Origin: CBDATY01 sp965200445
GTDB lineage: Bacteria > Bacillota_I > Bacilli_A > Mycoplasmatales > Mycoplasmataceae
Reading direction: 5' to 3'
Assembly: GCA_965200445.1 (NCBI GenBank)
Contig: OZ241341.1
Coordinates: forward strand, 310,001 to 374,000
DNA length: 64,000 bases
Shown: piece after piece, positions 33,447 to 45,639 of the stretch
Numbering within the stretch: the first letter of the stretch is position 1
Layout of the letters: every line of letters starts with the position of its first letter
Program-made: the position numbers and the translations under genes
The notes under the pieces: generated by a model
Told to the model about the DNA's origin: nothing
The model's database searches: none
What the model saw: the letters and a program-made list of their open reading frames with translations, nothing else

Positions 33447-35427
33447 ATGAAAAAAACTATTAAGTATTATAGGGACAGTTAGCATTGCAGCTTCTGGTGT
33501 CAGCACTGTTATTAGCTGCGGTGACAACAATTCCTCCAAGCCTCAAAATGAAACCAGCCAGGAAATTGCTAATAAAATAACAAAAACTAGCTTTAATATT
33601 GCAAATAATGCTAAAAAGGACATTGCTTCTAACACAGCTGTTATCAAAACCAGCTTAAAGGCAAAAAACCCTACTCTAACCATGAGCAACCTAGCTAAAA
33701 TATCTTTTAGTTTTGCGGATACAGGGGTAAACAAATTTGTTGATGATGAAGCAACAGCGATTAAGGCTACTATTACAGTTTCACCTAGTGATATAAGCTA
33801 TAAAGATTTAACTTTAGTTATGAATATGAATCCAGCTGAAAAAGTAGCTGCTGCTATTAAGGATCCCTTTTTATTGCTGCCGCAAGGATTAAGCAACGAT
33901 GTCAACGACCCCAAAACCAAAGCTGCTGTTCTAAAAGCAGTTAAAGACAACAATCCTAATGTGACTCAAGATTTTACTCTTAAATCTTTAACTTATACAA
34001 ATGACGCAACAAGTTTGGTGGTAAATCAAGAAATCAAGGTCATTGCTACTATTGCCTTTGATGGCGCTGAAGCCATGAAAAATTTGTATATAGTTTTAGC
34101 TGGTACAGCTGATGAGGTAGGAAAGCTTTTAGATAAACAACTCAAAATGTCTGTACCAACTGGTACTAATCTTAATCTTAGTGAGAACGCTATTTTGAAG
34201 AAGCAAATTTTTGCACTCACAACCAACCTATTACCGCCTGTGTTAGCTAGTCAAAGCATGATTCAATTGACTGATAAAAAACTACAAATTGGTGATAATT
34301 CGATTGCAGTTAACATAACTATTCCAACCAAAGATGGGGAAAGTAGCAAAGCACAAACTACTTTAAATGTTAATTTAAGCAGTAATGACGGTGATACTTG
34401 AGGTAGGTTTGTGAGAAGCATTGATGGAACGATTGGCGAAAATGGTTTTATTGAGGTAAATAACCAACAAACTGCTGGAGATACCCTAGTTAGTGCTGAA
34501 TCAGTAAAAGAAGCGATTGTTCAAGTGCTGATTACTAGTGGATTAGACGATAGTGACGCAGCTATTCCTGCTTTGACAAAAGACCTGACCATAGTGCTGC
34601 TGAATAGTGATAACGAAAGGGCAAAAAACCAAAACCTTGTGCTAAATGCTGCCAATAAAGTACAATTTGAAATTATGACAAGTAAGGGCATCTTATTTAC
34701 CAGATTTAATGTTTGGTACGCAGATGCCGATGACATGAACTCAGTTGATGCTGGTTACTTGCATTTTATTTTTAACGCCGAATTCTTAGCGCCGGGATCT
34801 TTAATGAGTTATTATAATGAGCAAAGTCGCAATGTTGATAACAATTTAAATCAAGAATACATGCGTAATTTTTACAATCTTGGCATGCGAGCTTTATTTG
34901 AAGAATTTACACCTAATCAAACAATTCAATCCAGAGCTCTTGATAGCATTACAAACGTAATGTTTATCGGTGATCAAACTATGAACAACCTCATAGATAA
35001 TTTTGCAAACATAAAAGCTAATCCGGGTGGTGTGCCTTTAGAACTTTCACTGGGAAATTACCAGTTTCCAATAAAGGCCAATATGCTCACAGCTCCTCTG
35101 TCGTTTTTTGTACAAATTGTGGGTGTTGTCTCAGACAGCAAGGGAATCATTCAGCTGCCTGCTGGTACTAATCCATTAATTATATCTGCTGAGTTTAAAG
35201 CCAGTTTTGTATCTAAAATAACATCTTTTTCAGCAATTTTCAAAAAATTTATGGATGCTAATTACAAAGCTGATAACACTGGTGGCGTGAAATTTGACCT
35301 AAGAAATAATTCTGGTGAACCGGATACGTTGGTCCCTGGTCAAGTAACAGAAATTACTATGTTACTGCAGCTTAGTCCAACCCTAACTATCCCCTTATCC
35401 GATTTGAGGGTCATGATCGAAGAATAA
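33447..35427 (+). CDS. Surface lipoprotein, frame broken at a run of seven A after the start codon
   Basis: The ATG at 33447 is followed by seven A (33450-33456) and is out of frame with the long downstream frame, which has no other plausible start. With six A the product would begin MKKLLSIIGTVSIAASGVST and reach a lipobox Cys at residue 24 (VISC), a textbook mollicute lipoprotein leader. The remaining 636 residues are exported-type: Ser/Thr/Asn/Asp-rich, with several blocks predicted as beta strands (for example ITVSPSDISYKDLTLVM and IKVIATIAFDGAEAMKNLYIV) that look like diverged copies of one module. One TGA tryptophan at 34399. GGTAAG precedes the ATG. It is either phase-switched, a pseudogene or an assembly error. 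Function unknown. Confidence 0.7.
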
Positions 35428-35445
35428 CGTTCGACAATATTAACC

Positions 35446-35477
35446 AAAAAACCCAGCGTTTTAAACGCTGGGTTTTT
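35446..35477. terminator. Bidirectional rho-independent terminator between lipoprotein and PTS genes
   Basis: A GC-containing inverted repeat (35450-35461 with 35463-35474) flanked by A and T runs. It lies between two convergent genes and can serve both strands. Confidence 0.85.
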
Positions 35478-35511
35478 AATATTGTTAATTCACATTAAAT
35501 ATTTTGTAATT

Positions 35512-37680
35512 TTAACTCAGTACAGCTAGGTTAATTGGTCTTTGGCAAACATAACTGTAGTTGCTAAAGTTATTAGTGAAAAACTTTTGAACAGGAGTAT
35601 CTTTTTTTATTACGGTTTTTTTAGTAAGAGGACTAATTAGCTTTTTAGTTCATTCTGCCGCTTTTTTTAGTTTGTCGCCATGCTTAGAACTAATTGTAAT
35701 TAATGTCCCAAATAGAAAACAGTTAACCAGGCTAAAGGCTACCATCATTAGCAATGCGATAATTAAGGCTTGTCAATTACCAAACCCAACATTACCATAG
35801 CGTCCAACCGCTCCTAACAAAGCCATAATAGGTCCTCCTTGAGGAGCGCTAATAGAAATGCCGTAGGCTCCTGCAGCACAACCCGCTAGAGCAGAAGACA
35901 CAACATTGCTAACAACTGCTTCTTTAGGACGCGCTAAAATAAACGGTATCGATCCTTCGGAGATGCCCACAAAGCCTAAAACCAATGCTCCTTTACCAGC
36001 TACATTTAAATTGCCGGATAATCTTTTTGAATATATCAGAGATGCCATCCCCATGCCCAGTGGAGCAACCGGAATCGCTACTCCCATAGCGCCCATTGGG
36101 GTATATATTCCTTCTTGGATAATCAAAACACAAGTTAAGAAAGCGGTTTTATTGATAGGCCCTCCAACATCAAATCCTGCCATAGCGCCAATTAGTAATC
36201 CTAGTGACGCGCCTACCGAAATAGATGTGGTACTTTCTGAACCTCACGCACTTTGTACAAATTGTTCAAAATAATGGGTAAATAGTCCCACTATGGAACC
36301 TAATAAGAAAATAAATAACAACCCATATATAACACCGCATATCAAAGGAATAATTATAAGGGGCATTATTGGTTTAATACTTTGGGGAATTTTTCAGGTT
36401 CGCATTCATCGGACAGAGTATCCGATGGCGAATCCAGCAATAATAGATCCCACAAAACCCATAGGAGCAATGCTACTTGCTGAAATGCCTATATCATTTG
36501 TGATCCATTTACTAAAAATTTTAGGATTATTACCTACAAATGAAACCACAAGGGCGGGCGCTAAGGCTGCCTTCCCGCCAATTGACATGGCTATGTATCC
36601 ACCTAAAACAGCTATCATTAATTCAAACGAAATGTTTCCAATGTTAAATAGGGCTCCTAATATAGTGTCTGGATGGTCTTGAACTTTGTAATCTATACCA
36701 AAAATAGCTCTAGATAAACCTAGTGCTAAAGCTAGCGTGATCCCCCCTAAAATAACAACAGGGATCATATAGGACACACCGTTTAAAAGGTGCTTTATTA
36801 TACCTTCTTTGCGCTGGTCCACTTGCCAAATATCAGAACCGTCTTGGTCTGATTTTGCTTTTGCAACATTGCTTTTAACGGCAGCCTTAATTACTTCTTC
36901 GGCACTCCCAATTGCCTTTTTAGAAGAACATCTATAAAGTTTTTTGCCTTGGTACGGAGCTTGGTCAACAGAAACATCAGATGCGATAATAACAGCTTCA
37001 GCTTCCTTAATTTCGGCAGGTGTTAAGGCATTGCTGATACCATCAGCTCCGCGAGTCTCTACTTTGATTGTATAACCTAATTTGGTTGCTGCTTCTGTTA
37101 ACTTTTCGCTTGCAAAAAAAGTGTGAGCAATCCCAACAATACATCCAGTAACAGCAACTAGAAGGGGTTTTTTTTCAGATCCACTAACAACTTTTTCTGT
37201 TGAAGATGCCGTTGTTGTTATCAAAGCATTTTTAAGAGATTTAAAATCCTTTTTAGTTTTTAAAGCGTTTCGGTTATCAGGCTTTAATAGTTGTAATGAT
37301 ATTGATGAGATGATTTTAAGGTGTTCAGCTCCGGCATCTGCTCCAGAAACTAAAATTGCTAAAACAACAGTTACTGGTTTTTTATCAAATGTTTCCCACT
37401 CCACAGGATGTTTTAGTCTAACTAAAAATACAGCAGATTTTTTAATTTCGTTGATGCGACAGTGGGGAGTAGCGAACCCCTCCTCCAGGCCAGTAGAAGT
37501 TTCTGCTTCTCTTTCTAAAAGTGCTTTATGCACTGACCCAGCAGTTTTGGAGACTCCAGTTTTAAGAGCAACTTTGTCAATTGCTTTAAAGATGGCATCT
37601 TTATCCTTAAATTCTTTGTCTAAAATGAAATATTCAGGTTTAAACAAAGATTCAGTAAAAAAATTATTTTGCTTGTCCAT
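35512..37680 (-). CDS. Fructose-type PTS enzyme IIABC
   Basis: A 722-residue membrane phosphotransferase that imports and phosphorylates a sugar, most likely fructose. Domain order is IIA (about 10-155, phospho-His H73 in GFATPHCR), IIB (about 172-265, phospho-Cys C180 in AVTGCIVGIAHTF) and a membrane IIC domain (about 290-650) with AGFDVGGPINKTAFL and GISEGSIPF. The C-terminal 60 residues are polar. TGA tryptophans at 36406, 35773 and others are read through. It is alone on the minus strand. No 1-phosphofructokinase or DeoR-type regulator adjoins it, which is unusual for fructose operons. HPr kinase at 55 kb could link it to regulation. Confidence 0.92.
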
Positions 37681-37737
37681 TTGTTTATACTATTTTGTGT
37701 GTTTAATTGATAAAATACAATATAAAATTGCTGTATC

Positions 37738-37743
37738 ATTATA
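37738..37743 (-). promoter_or_regulatory. -10 box likely serving the PTS gene
   Basis: On the minus strand TATAAT lies 58 bases before the PTS start codon in the 110-base gap to upp. No clear -35 is seen. Confidence 0.35.
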
Positions 37744-37790
37744 CTAAAATTTAAGCTTAAAAAAATAAATAAATCACTTTACAGCGCGAT

Positions 37791-38435
37791 ATGAAAATTA
37801 ATATTGTTAATCACCCTTTAATCAAGCACCATCTGGCAATCCTAAAAAATAAAGATACATCTTGTGCTAGTTTTCGCAAGGCCATGCATACACTAGTTAG
37901 CCTTTTGGCTTACGACGTTTTTAAGGGGACCCATCTAAAAGAATTATCAATCACCACCCCCTTAGGTGTTAGCACTAGTGGGTTTAAAATTGATGAAAAA
38001 ATACTGATCTGTGTTGTGTTGCGAGCAGGTTTAGCTATGTTGCCGCCAGTGCTAGACTTATTACCAAATGTGCCTGTGGTGCATATTGGTATGGAACGCA
38101 AAGAAGGTGATGGTGTATATGCTTATACCAAACATGAAGTCTACTACAAGCCAAATAATTTAGATATTGTGAAGGGAGCTACAGTTTATATTCTAGATCC
38201 TATGCTCGCAACTGGAGTGAGCATGAATTTGAGCCTCAGCTATTTAAAAAGTCTGGGAGCTAAAAGATTGTTTAGCGTGGGGATTATGGGGGCTCCAGAA
38301 GGTGTGAATAACGTTTTAGACAAGCACCCTGATGTGCAAATCTATTTGGCATCACTTGAAGACCGCTTAAATAAATCTAATTTTATTGTGCCTGGACTAG
38401 GTGATGCGGGAGATAGATACTTTGGTACGCGTTAA
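37791..38435 (+). CDS. upp: Uracil phosphoribosyltransferase
   Basis: Converts uracil and PRPP to UMP. The 214-residue protein contains VLRAGLAMLPPVLDLLP near 80, the PRPP-binding loop YILDPMLATGVSMNLSLSYLKSLGA near 128-150 and the uracil-binding YFGTR-type C-terminus (PGLGDAGDRYFGTR). The frame has no UGA. It directly precedes and probably overlaps atpI; the upp-atp arrangement is the same as in Bacillus subtilis. Confidence 0.96.
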   Translation: MKINIVNHPLIKHHLAILKNKDTSCASFRKAMHTLVSLLAYDVFKGTHLKELSITTPLGVSTSGFKIDEKILICVVLRAGLAMLPPVLDLLPNVPVVHIGMERKEGDGVYAYTKHEVYYKPNNLDIVKGATVYILDPMLATGVSMNLSLSYLKSLGAKRLFSVGIMGAPEGVNNVLDKHPDVQIYLASLEDRLNKSNFIVPGLGDAGDRYFGTR

Positions 38436-38832
38436 AAATAAGTTGCTGGCATTATATAAAACCCATGATATGCGGTTAGCACTATGATCAGTAGCTATTT
38501 TTCTAGTAGGGATTTTTATTTTAGTGATTTTAACTTCTACTGGTACTGTGTCTAGTAATTATCTTTGGGGATGAATGTTGGGTTGCTGCTTTGCTTGATT
38601 AGGTTACGCCATTTTGGTAGGTTCATGTTGGCTTGTGCAATATACTTTAAATTCCTATTTGTTTTACACCGGCTTTATTATTAGAATGATGTTTTATGCA
38701 TTGGCGATTATTATTTTTGCCTATCATTCCCGTGATTTTAATATTTTTATGCTAGTGGGAGGGTTGGCTTTTATCCATATTGCCATTTATTTATCACAAT
38801 TACCATTATTCCGGTTCGCCAAAAAGCATTAA
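38404..38832 (+). CDS. atpI: ATP synthase AtpI-like membrane protein
   Basis: A 142-residue protein with four predicted transmembrane helices at the head of the F-ATPase operon, fitting AtpI, which helps magnesium handling or c-ring assembly in other bacteria. Sequence conservation is low, so position is the main support. TGA tryptophans at 38488, 38572 and 38599. I chose ATG 38404, inside upp (32-base overlap); ATG 38470 would give 120 residues. Neither has a strong ribosome binding site. Confidence 0.7.
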
Positions 38833-38875
38833 ATTATCAAGTGACTCGCTAAAATTTGTTATATTATATAGTGTT

Positions 38876-39730
38876 ATGAATTTAAATAGTAAATGAATAC
38901 CAGATCCTACGAAAAGCGGATTCTCTGCTTGAAGTATTTACACGCTTTTACCTCAGCTAACTTCCATTCTGATTGTTACGATTGTGTTGTCTGTTTTGAT
39001 GTTTAACTACAATCGAGCTTTAAAGAAAACCAAAGTGGATGAAGCACCGCGCGGACTTGTCTTATTTGCCGAAATCAGCATTAAATGGGCAGAACGGCAA
39101 GTAACTGAATTACTGGGCGTGCGTTATAAATATTTAACTGTTTATTTTATGTACCTTTTGCTCTATTTAGGGGTTGGTAATTTGTTTTCCATTATTGGCT
39201 TTGATTCTCTTGTGACAGCCTACACTGTGCCATTCACTTTAGGGTTAGTGGCGTTATTTGGAATTTATTACTTTGGGTTTAAATTTCAGCGACTAGCTTA
39301 TTTTAAAAAGTATCTCAATAATCCTCTCGAAATTATTCAACAATTTGTGCCACTTATTTCTATGACTTTCCGGTTGTTTGGAAACATCCTGGGGGGAACA
39401 ATTATTTTATTGCTATTGTCAACTCTTTTAAATAATATTTGGGGTAAGATTCCCTACATTGGTGCTGTTGATTTACTAGCAGGTATTATCATGCCCTTTT
39501 TGTTAATCTACTTTGACTTGTTTGATGGTTTGATTCAAGCCTTTATTTTCACCATTTTAACTTTTGCCTATTGATCACTTGAAATTGCCCACGGATCGGA
39601 ACGGCCAGAGAAAAAACGGAAAGTGGTTTCTGTGGAACAGGATTTATCGCGTTCGCGTACAAAAGATATTTTAGAAGAGTATAATAGACAACAAAAATTA
39701 CTAGAGAACACTGCTGTAGTAACACGGTAG
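38876..39730 (+). CDS. atpB: F-ATPase subunit a
   Basis: Membrane subunit that forms the proton path beside the c-ring. The 284-residue protein has about five helices. The essential arginine lies in SMTFRLFGNILGG near residue 165, and the last helix holds FDGLIQAFIFTILTFAYW. TGA tryptophans at 38894, 38930 and 39572. A charged C-terminal tail of about 50 residues (RPEKKRK, then SRSRTK) is longer than in Bacillus. TATATTATATAG just before the start could be a -10 region. Confidence 0.93.
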
Positions 39731-39776
39731 TTTAATTTTAAATTTTATGTATTAACACAAAAGTAGGAGTATAAGA

Positions 39777-40091
39777 ATGGTTTTAGAAACGGTGTTTTTT
39801 TCGTCTTTGTTTATCAATTTATTAGTATCAGAGATTAATGTCTGAGGATCCTTGGCTTATGTTGGTGGTGGGATAGCTGCCATCGGCTGCTTAGGAGCCG
39901 GAATTGGGCAAGGATTTATTGGTGGTAAATCAGTTGAATCCATTGCGCGCAACCCCGAAGCAGAGGCGCGAATCCGGATCCAAATGATTATTTCAGCAGC
40001 GATTGCTGAGTCAGGCGCAATCTATTCACTTGTAATTGCGATGATTTTGCTATTTGTTGTTGCCGGCAACGGTCAGCCCGCTGGCACTTAG
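39777..40091 (+). CDS. atpE: F-ATPase subunit c
   Basis: Proteolipid of the rotor ring, 104 residues. An N-terminal segment of about 25 residues, possibly cleaved, precedes two helices: GGGIAAIGCLGAGIGQGF with the Gly-rich helix 1 pattern, a polar RNPEA loop, and helix 2 with the ion-binding glutamate in AAIAESGAIYSLVI. TGA tryptophan at 39843. TAGGAG at 39764-39769 is the ribosome binding site. Proton rather than sodium use cannot be settled by eye. Confidence 0.95.
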
Positions 40092-40138
40092 TAATATGAT
40101 GAGCGGGGATTATCCCAGCAAAGGAAAGGAGACGGCAG

Positions 40139-40669
40139 GTGAATTTTTTAGCAAGTCAAGGACCAATTGATCCGGCAGAGGTTGTTAATCAACTTTTCCC
40201 TAATTTATGAATTTTTTTAGCCCACTTATTTGCGACCATCACTTTGCTGATTTTGTTAACTCGCTGGGTTTACAATCCCTTTCGAAAAGCGATGCGTCGA
40301 AGGCGCTTGCTCATTCAAAATATTATTACTGAAGCTCGGGAAAAAGAAATCCAGGCATCCACTAACCAAAACATTTCTCGTCAAATGCTCAATGATGCTA
40401 AAACTAATGCTCAAAAAATTGTTTTAAATGCCCGCCAAGAGGCTGAAGAGAAGAAAATGTATATTCTCCAAGATGCTCGCCAGGAAATTGATAATCTTAA
40501 TCAGCATGCCCAAATCTCGATCGCGCGCGAGCGAGAAGCCAGCAAAGAAGATATTAGACGTTCGATTGCTGACGCTGCGATCACTACAGCCGCTGCCATT
40601 CTTAAAAAAGAAATTAATCCCAAAACTCACGCAGAACTAATAGATGACTGCATTGAGGAAATTGAATAA
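40139..40669 (+). CDS. atpF: F-ATPase subunit b
   Basis: Peripheral stalk subunit, 176 residues: one N-terminal membrane helix (about 22-43) followed by a long charged coiled coil rich in Ala, Glu, Lys and Arg. The start is GTG 40139, chosen because AAAGGAGA at 40125-40133 precedes it and it restores the NQLFPNLW segment with a TGA tryptophan at 40208. In Bacillus-like order it lies between atpE and atpH. Confidence 0.92.
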
Positions 40670-40671
40670 TC

Positions 40672-41214
40672 ATGATGAGCAAAAAATTGCTTAACAATTG
40701 GGTAGAAGCCCTTTTTAGCATCAGTCAGGAAAATAACAATGTCGATTTGTATCATGATGCAGCATTGGCTCTTGTAAAGCTATTCCGCACCCATCCTGGT
40801 GTTATTAAGTGTTTGAGCAACACCCGAATTGCTGCAAGCACTCGTAAGGAATTGCTAGAAAAAATGTTTGCCAAACGGCTGGATCCTTTCTTAGTAAAAG
40901 CCTTTGAGCTGATGGTGGATCGCAATATTTTTTATTATGTAATTAACATTCTGAAATATTTGATTAAAGTCATTAATAATTTGCACCACGTGCACTACGG
41001 CAAGGTCTATTCTGTAATCCCATTGACCCCAACCCAATTACAAAAAATAGAAAAAATTATGAGCAAACGGTTTAATAACCGTATTATTTTAAAAAATGTT
41101 ATTGATGAAGATTTAATTGGCGGTCTAAAAATTCAAATTCGTAATTCTTTGATCGATATTTCTGTGGCTGGTAAATTAACTGGTATTCATAGAAAAATTT
41201 TACTCAATAAATAG
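40672..41214 (+). CDS. atpH: F-ATPase subunit delta
   Basis: Connects the peripheral stalk to F1. The 180-residue protein has the N-terminal helical domain (NNWVEALFSISQE) and the conserved C-terminal block KNVIDEDLIGGLKIQIRNSLIDISVAGKL near 143-171. Two ATG codons (40672, 40675) are possible starts. It follows atpF after two bases. No UGA codons. Confidence 0.93.
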   Translation: MMSKKLLNNWVEALFSISQENNNVDLYHDAALALVKLFRTHPGVIKCLSNTRIAASTRKELLEKMFAKRLDPFLVKAFELMVDRNIFYYVINILKYLIKVINNLHHVHYGKVYSVIPLTPTQLQKIEKIMSKRFNNRIILKNVIDEDLIGGLKIQIRNSLIDISVAGKLTGIHRKILLNK

Positions 41215-41235
41215 CTACAACATCCAGAGGAACTT

Positions 41236-42837
41236 ATGGCACTAAATATTAACGAAATTTCTGAAATCATTAAAAAACAAATCAAAGACTACAACAAAAA
41301 GTACGAGGTCAAAGAAAACGGTACTGTTGTGAGTGTGGGTGATCAAATTGTTTTAATTGATGGTTTGGATGAAGTCATGATGAGCGAATTGGTTGTCTTT
41401 GATAATGAAATTTATGGCTTGGTTATGAACTTGGAAGAAGGAGCTGTCGGTGTTGTTTTAATGGGTGAAGAAAACTCTATTAAAGAAGGGGACACAGTAT
41501 ACCGCACCAAGCGGATCATTGAAACAGCAGTGGGGGACAATTTATTAGGCAGGGTTGTGAACTCTTTAGGGCAGTCTTTGGATGGCAAAGGAGCGATTAA
41601 GGTGATTAAGACGCGACCAGTTGAAAGAATTGCCCCTGGTGTTATGACCAGAAAATCGGTTAGTGTTCCATTAGAAACTGGTATTATGGCCATTGATGCC
41701 ATTATTCCGATTGGCCGAGGCCAAAGAGAATTGATAATCGGTGATCGTCAAACCGGTAAAACAGCTATTGCCATTGATGCCATTATCAACCAGAAGGGCA
41801 AAGATGTTTACTGTGTTTATGTTGCGATTGGTCAAAAAGCTTCAACTGTGGCTCAAATTGTTGAAAAATTAAAAAGCGCTGATGCATTATCTTATACAAC
41901 AATTGTATCTGCAACAGCTAGTCAAAGTGCCCCTTTGCAGTATTTAGCTCCCTACACAGGAATTGCTATTGCTGAGGAATGGATGGAGCAAGGCAAAGAT
42001 GTGCTGATTATTTATGATGATTTGTCTAAACATGCTGTGGCTTATCGTACGATGGCGCTTTTGCTGCGACGTCCTCCAGGGCGGGAAGCCTATCCAGGTG
42101 ATGTGTTCTACTTGCACTCCCGTTTGCTGGAAAGGGCTTGCCGTTTGGACGAACCATATGGCGGAGGTAGCATCACAGCATTGCCAATTATTGAAACTCA
42201 AGCTGGTGATATTTCTGCTTATATTCCCACTAATGTGATTTCAATTACTGATGGACAAATTTTTCTTAACACAGATCAATTTAACGCAGATAAGCGTCCA
42301 GCTGTAGATGTGGGTCTTTCGGTGTCCCGGGTAGGTTCATCTGCTCAAAGAAAATACACTAAACAAGTGGTTAGCAACTTAAAGTTGGAATTGGCCCAAT
42401 ATCGGGAATTACAATCTTTTTCTCAGTTTAGTTCAGATTTAGATGAAATCACCAAAGCTACTTTGGAACACGGGGAAAGAGTTGTAGAAGTCTTGCGCCA
42501 AAAGCAATTTGCTCCTTTGCACCAAGCAGATCAAGCTATGATTTTGCTAGCTGTGCAAGAAAAATACACTCGCTGACTACCTTTGAAAGCTATTCAGGAT
42601 TTTAAAGATAACCTGGTTAAATATTTTGCCAAAAATGCGCAGGCTAAAAAAATACGCGCGGAATTAATAAAAGACGGGCAATTTAATAAAACTAATATTG
42701 TAAACGCCAAACAATGCATTGCTCAAGTCACTAAAGACGAGCTCGCCAAGATGGTACATTATAATTTTAAGGATTATGGCTCTGAAGCAGAATGGAAAAA
42801 ATTTCAGGCAGCTGCTGTTCAAAAACATTCTAAATAG
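41236..42837 (+). CDS. atpA: F-ATPase subunit alpha
   Basis: Non-catalytic nucleotide-binding subunit of F1, 533 residues. P-loop GDRQTGKT at 169-176, the [13 protein letters not shown] block near 195, [11 protein letters not shown] near 262 and the [10 protein letters not shown] motif with the conserved arginine near 365. One TGA tryptophan at 42574. AGAGGAAC at 41225-41232 is the ribosome binding site. The 197 bases after its stop, before atpG, contain nested inverted repeats. Confidence 0.98.
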
Positions 42838-42860
42838 TTTTAGTACACAAAAACATTTGC

Positions 42861-42962
42861 GGTACCTAGTTTGGTATTAAAATTTTCTATAATGCTGGTT
42901 AATTTGGTTAGTAAGATAATTAGCGTTAGTCTAATTATCTTTAATAGAGTGCCCTAGGTACC
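42861..42962 (+). repeat. Nested inverted repeats in the atpA-atpG gap
   Basis: An outer nine-base pair (GGTACCTAG 42861-42869 with CTAGGTACC 42954-42962) encloses a perfect 11-base stem (AAGATAATTAG 42913-42923 with CTAATTATCTT 42931-42941, seven-base loop cgttagt). There is no T-run right after the inner stem (only TTAATAG). It resembles a structured RNA element or processing site within the operon mRNA rather than a terminator. Confidence 0.65.
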
Positions 42963-42988
42963 AGAATTAAGATTGTTAGATATGGGGT

Positions 42989-43031
42989 AATGTGCTAGAA
43001 TTATTAGGTTAATAATAAATGTGCTAGGATT
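42989..43031 (+). repeat. Near-identical 14-base direct repeat before atpG
   Basis: AATGTGCTAGAATT (42989-43002) and AATGTGCTAGGATT (43018-43031) differ at one base and start 29 bases apart. The second copy includes the AGGA of the atpG ribosome binding site. Confidence 0.6.
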
Positions 43032-43034
43032 TTT

Positions 43035-45311
<2,277 letters not shown>

Positions 45312-45312
<1 letters not shown>

Positions 45313-45620
45313 TGAACCAAACGCATTTAAGAATAGTAACTCCCAAAGGAGTAGTGCTAGATAAATTAGTAGATATTGTCACTGTCCGTACGATTGCTGG
45401 TTATATAGGAATTTTGCATGGCCATATTCCTTTTGTTTCGACGCTGGTGCCTAGCACTATGTCATACCGTGAACACGGCAAAAAGCAAACGCTGCATATT
45501 AGCGGTGGCATTATTCAGTCTAACCAAGAATACGTTAGGATTATTAGTGATAATGTTGAAACTGATGCTGCTCGGGTGGCGCGTCTGGAAAAAGGAAAAA
45601 GGCAAGTTATTAAAGCTTAG
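45312..45620 (+). CDS. atpC: F-ATPase subunit epsilon, shortened
   Basis: Only 102 residues against 130-140 usually. The N-terminal beta-sandwich is complete (IVTPKGVVLDKLVDIVTVRTIAGYIGILHGHIPFVSTL and SGGIIQSNQEYVRIISDNVE), but the C-terminal two-helix regulatory domain is cut to about 18 residues ending in a Lys/Arg-rich stretch. No continuation is visible in other frames before secA. That domain is what inhibits ATP hydrolysis in other bacteria, so inhibition may be weak here. Confidence 0.93.
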
Positions 45621-45639
45621 GATGTTTAATATTTAGATT

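Noticed and set aside
36293..36682. A plus-strand 129-codon frame opposite the PTS IIC domain.
   Set aside because: It is the antisense shadow of the membrane domain, rich in Pro and Ile from reversed hydrophobic codons, and has no start signals.
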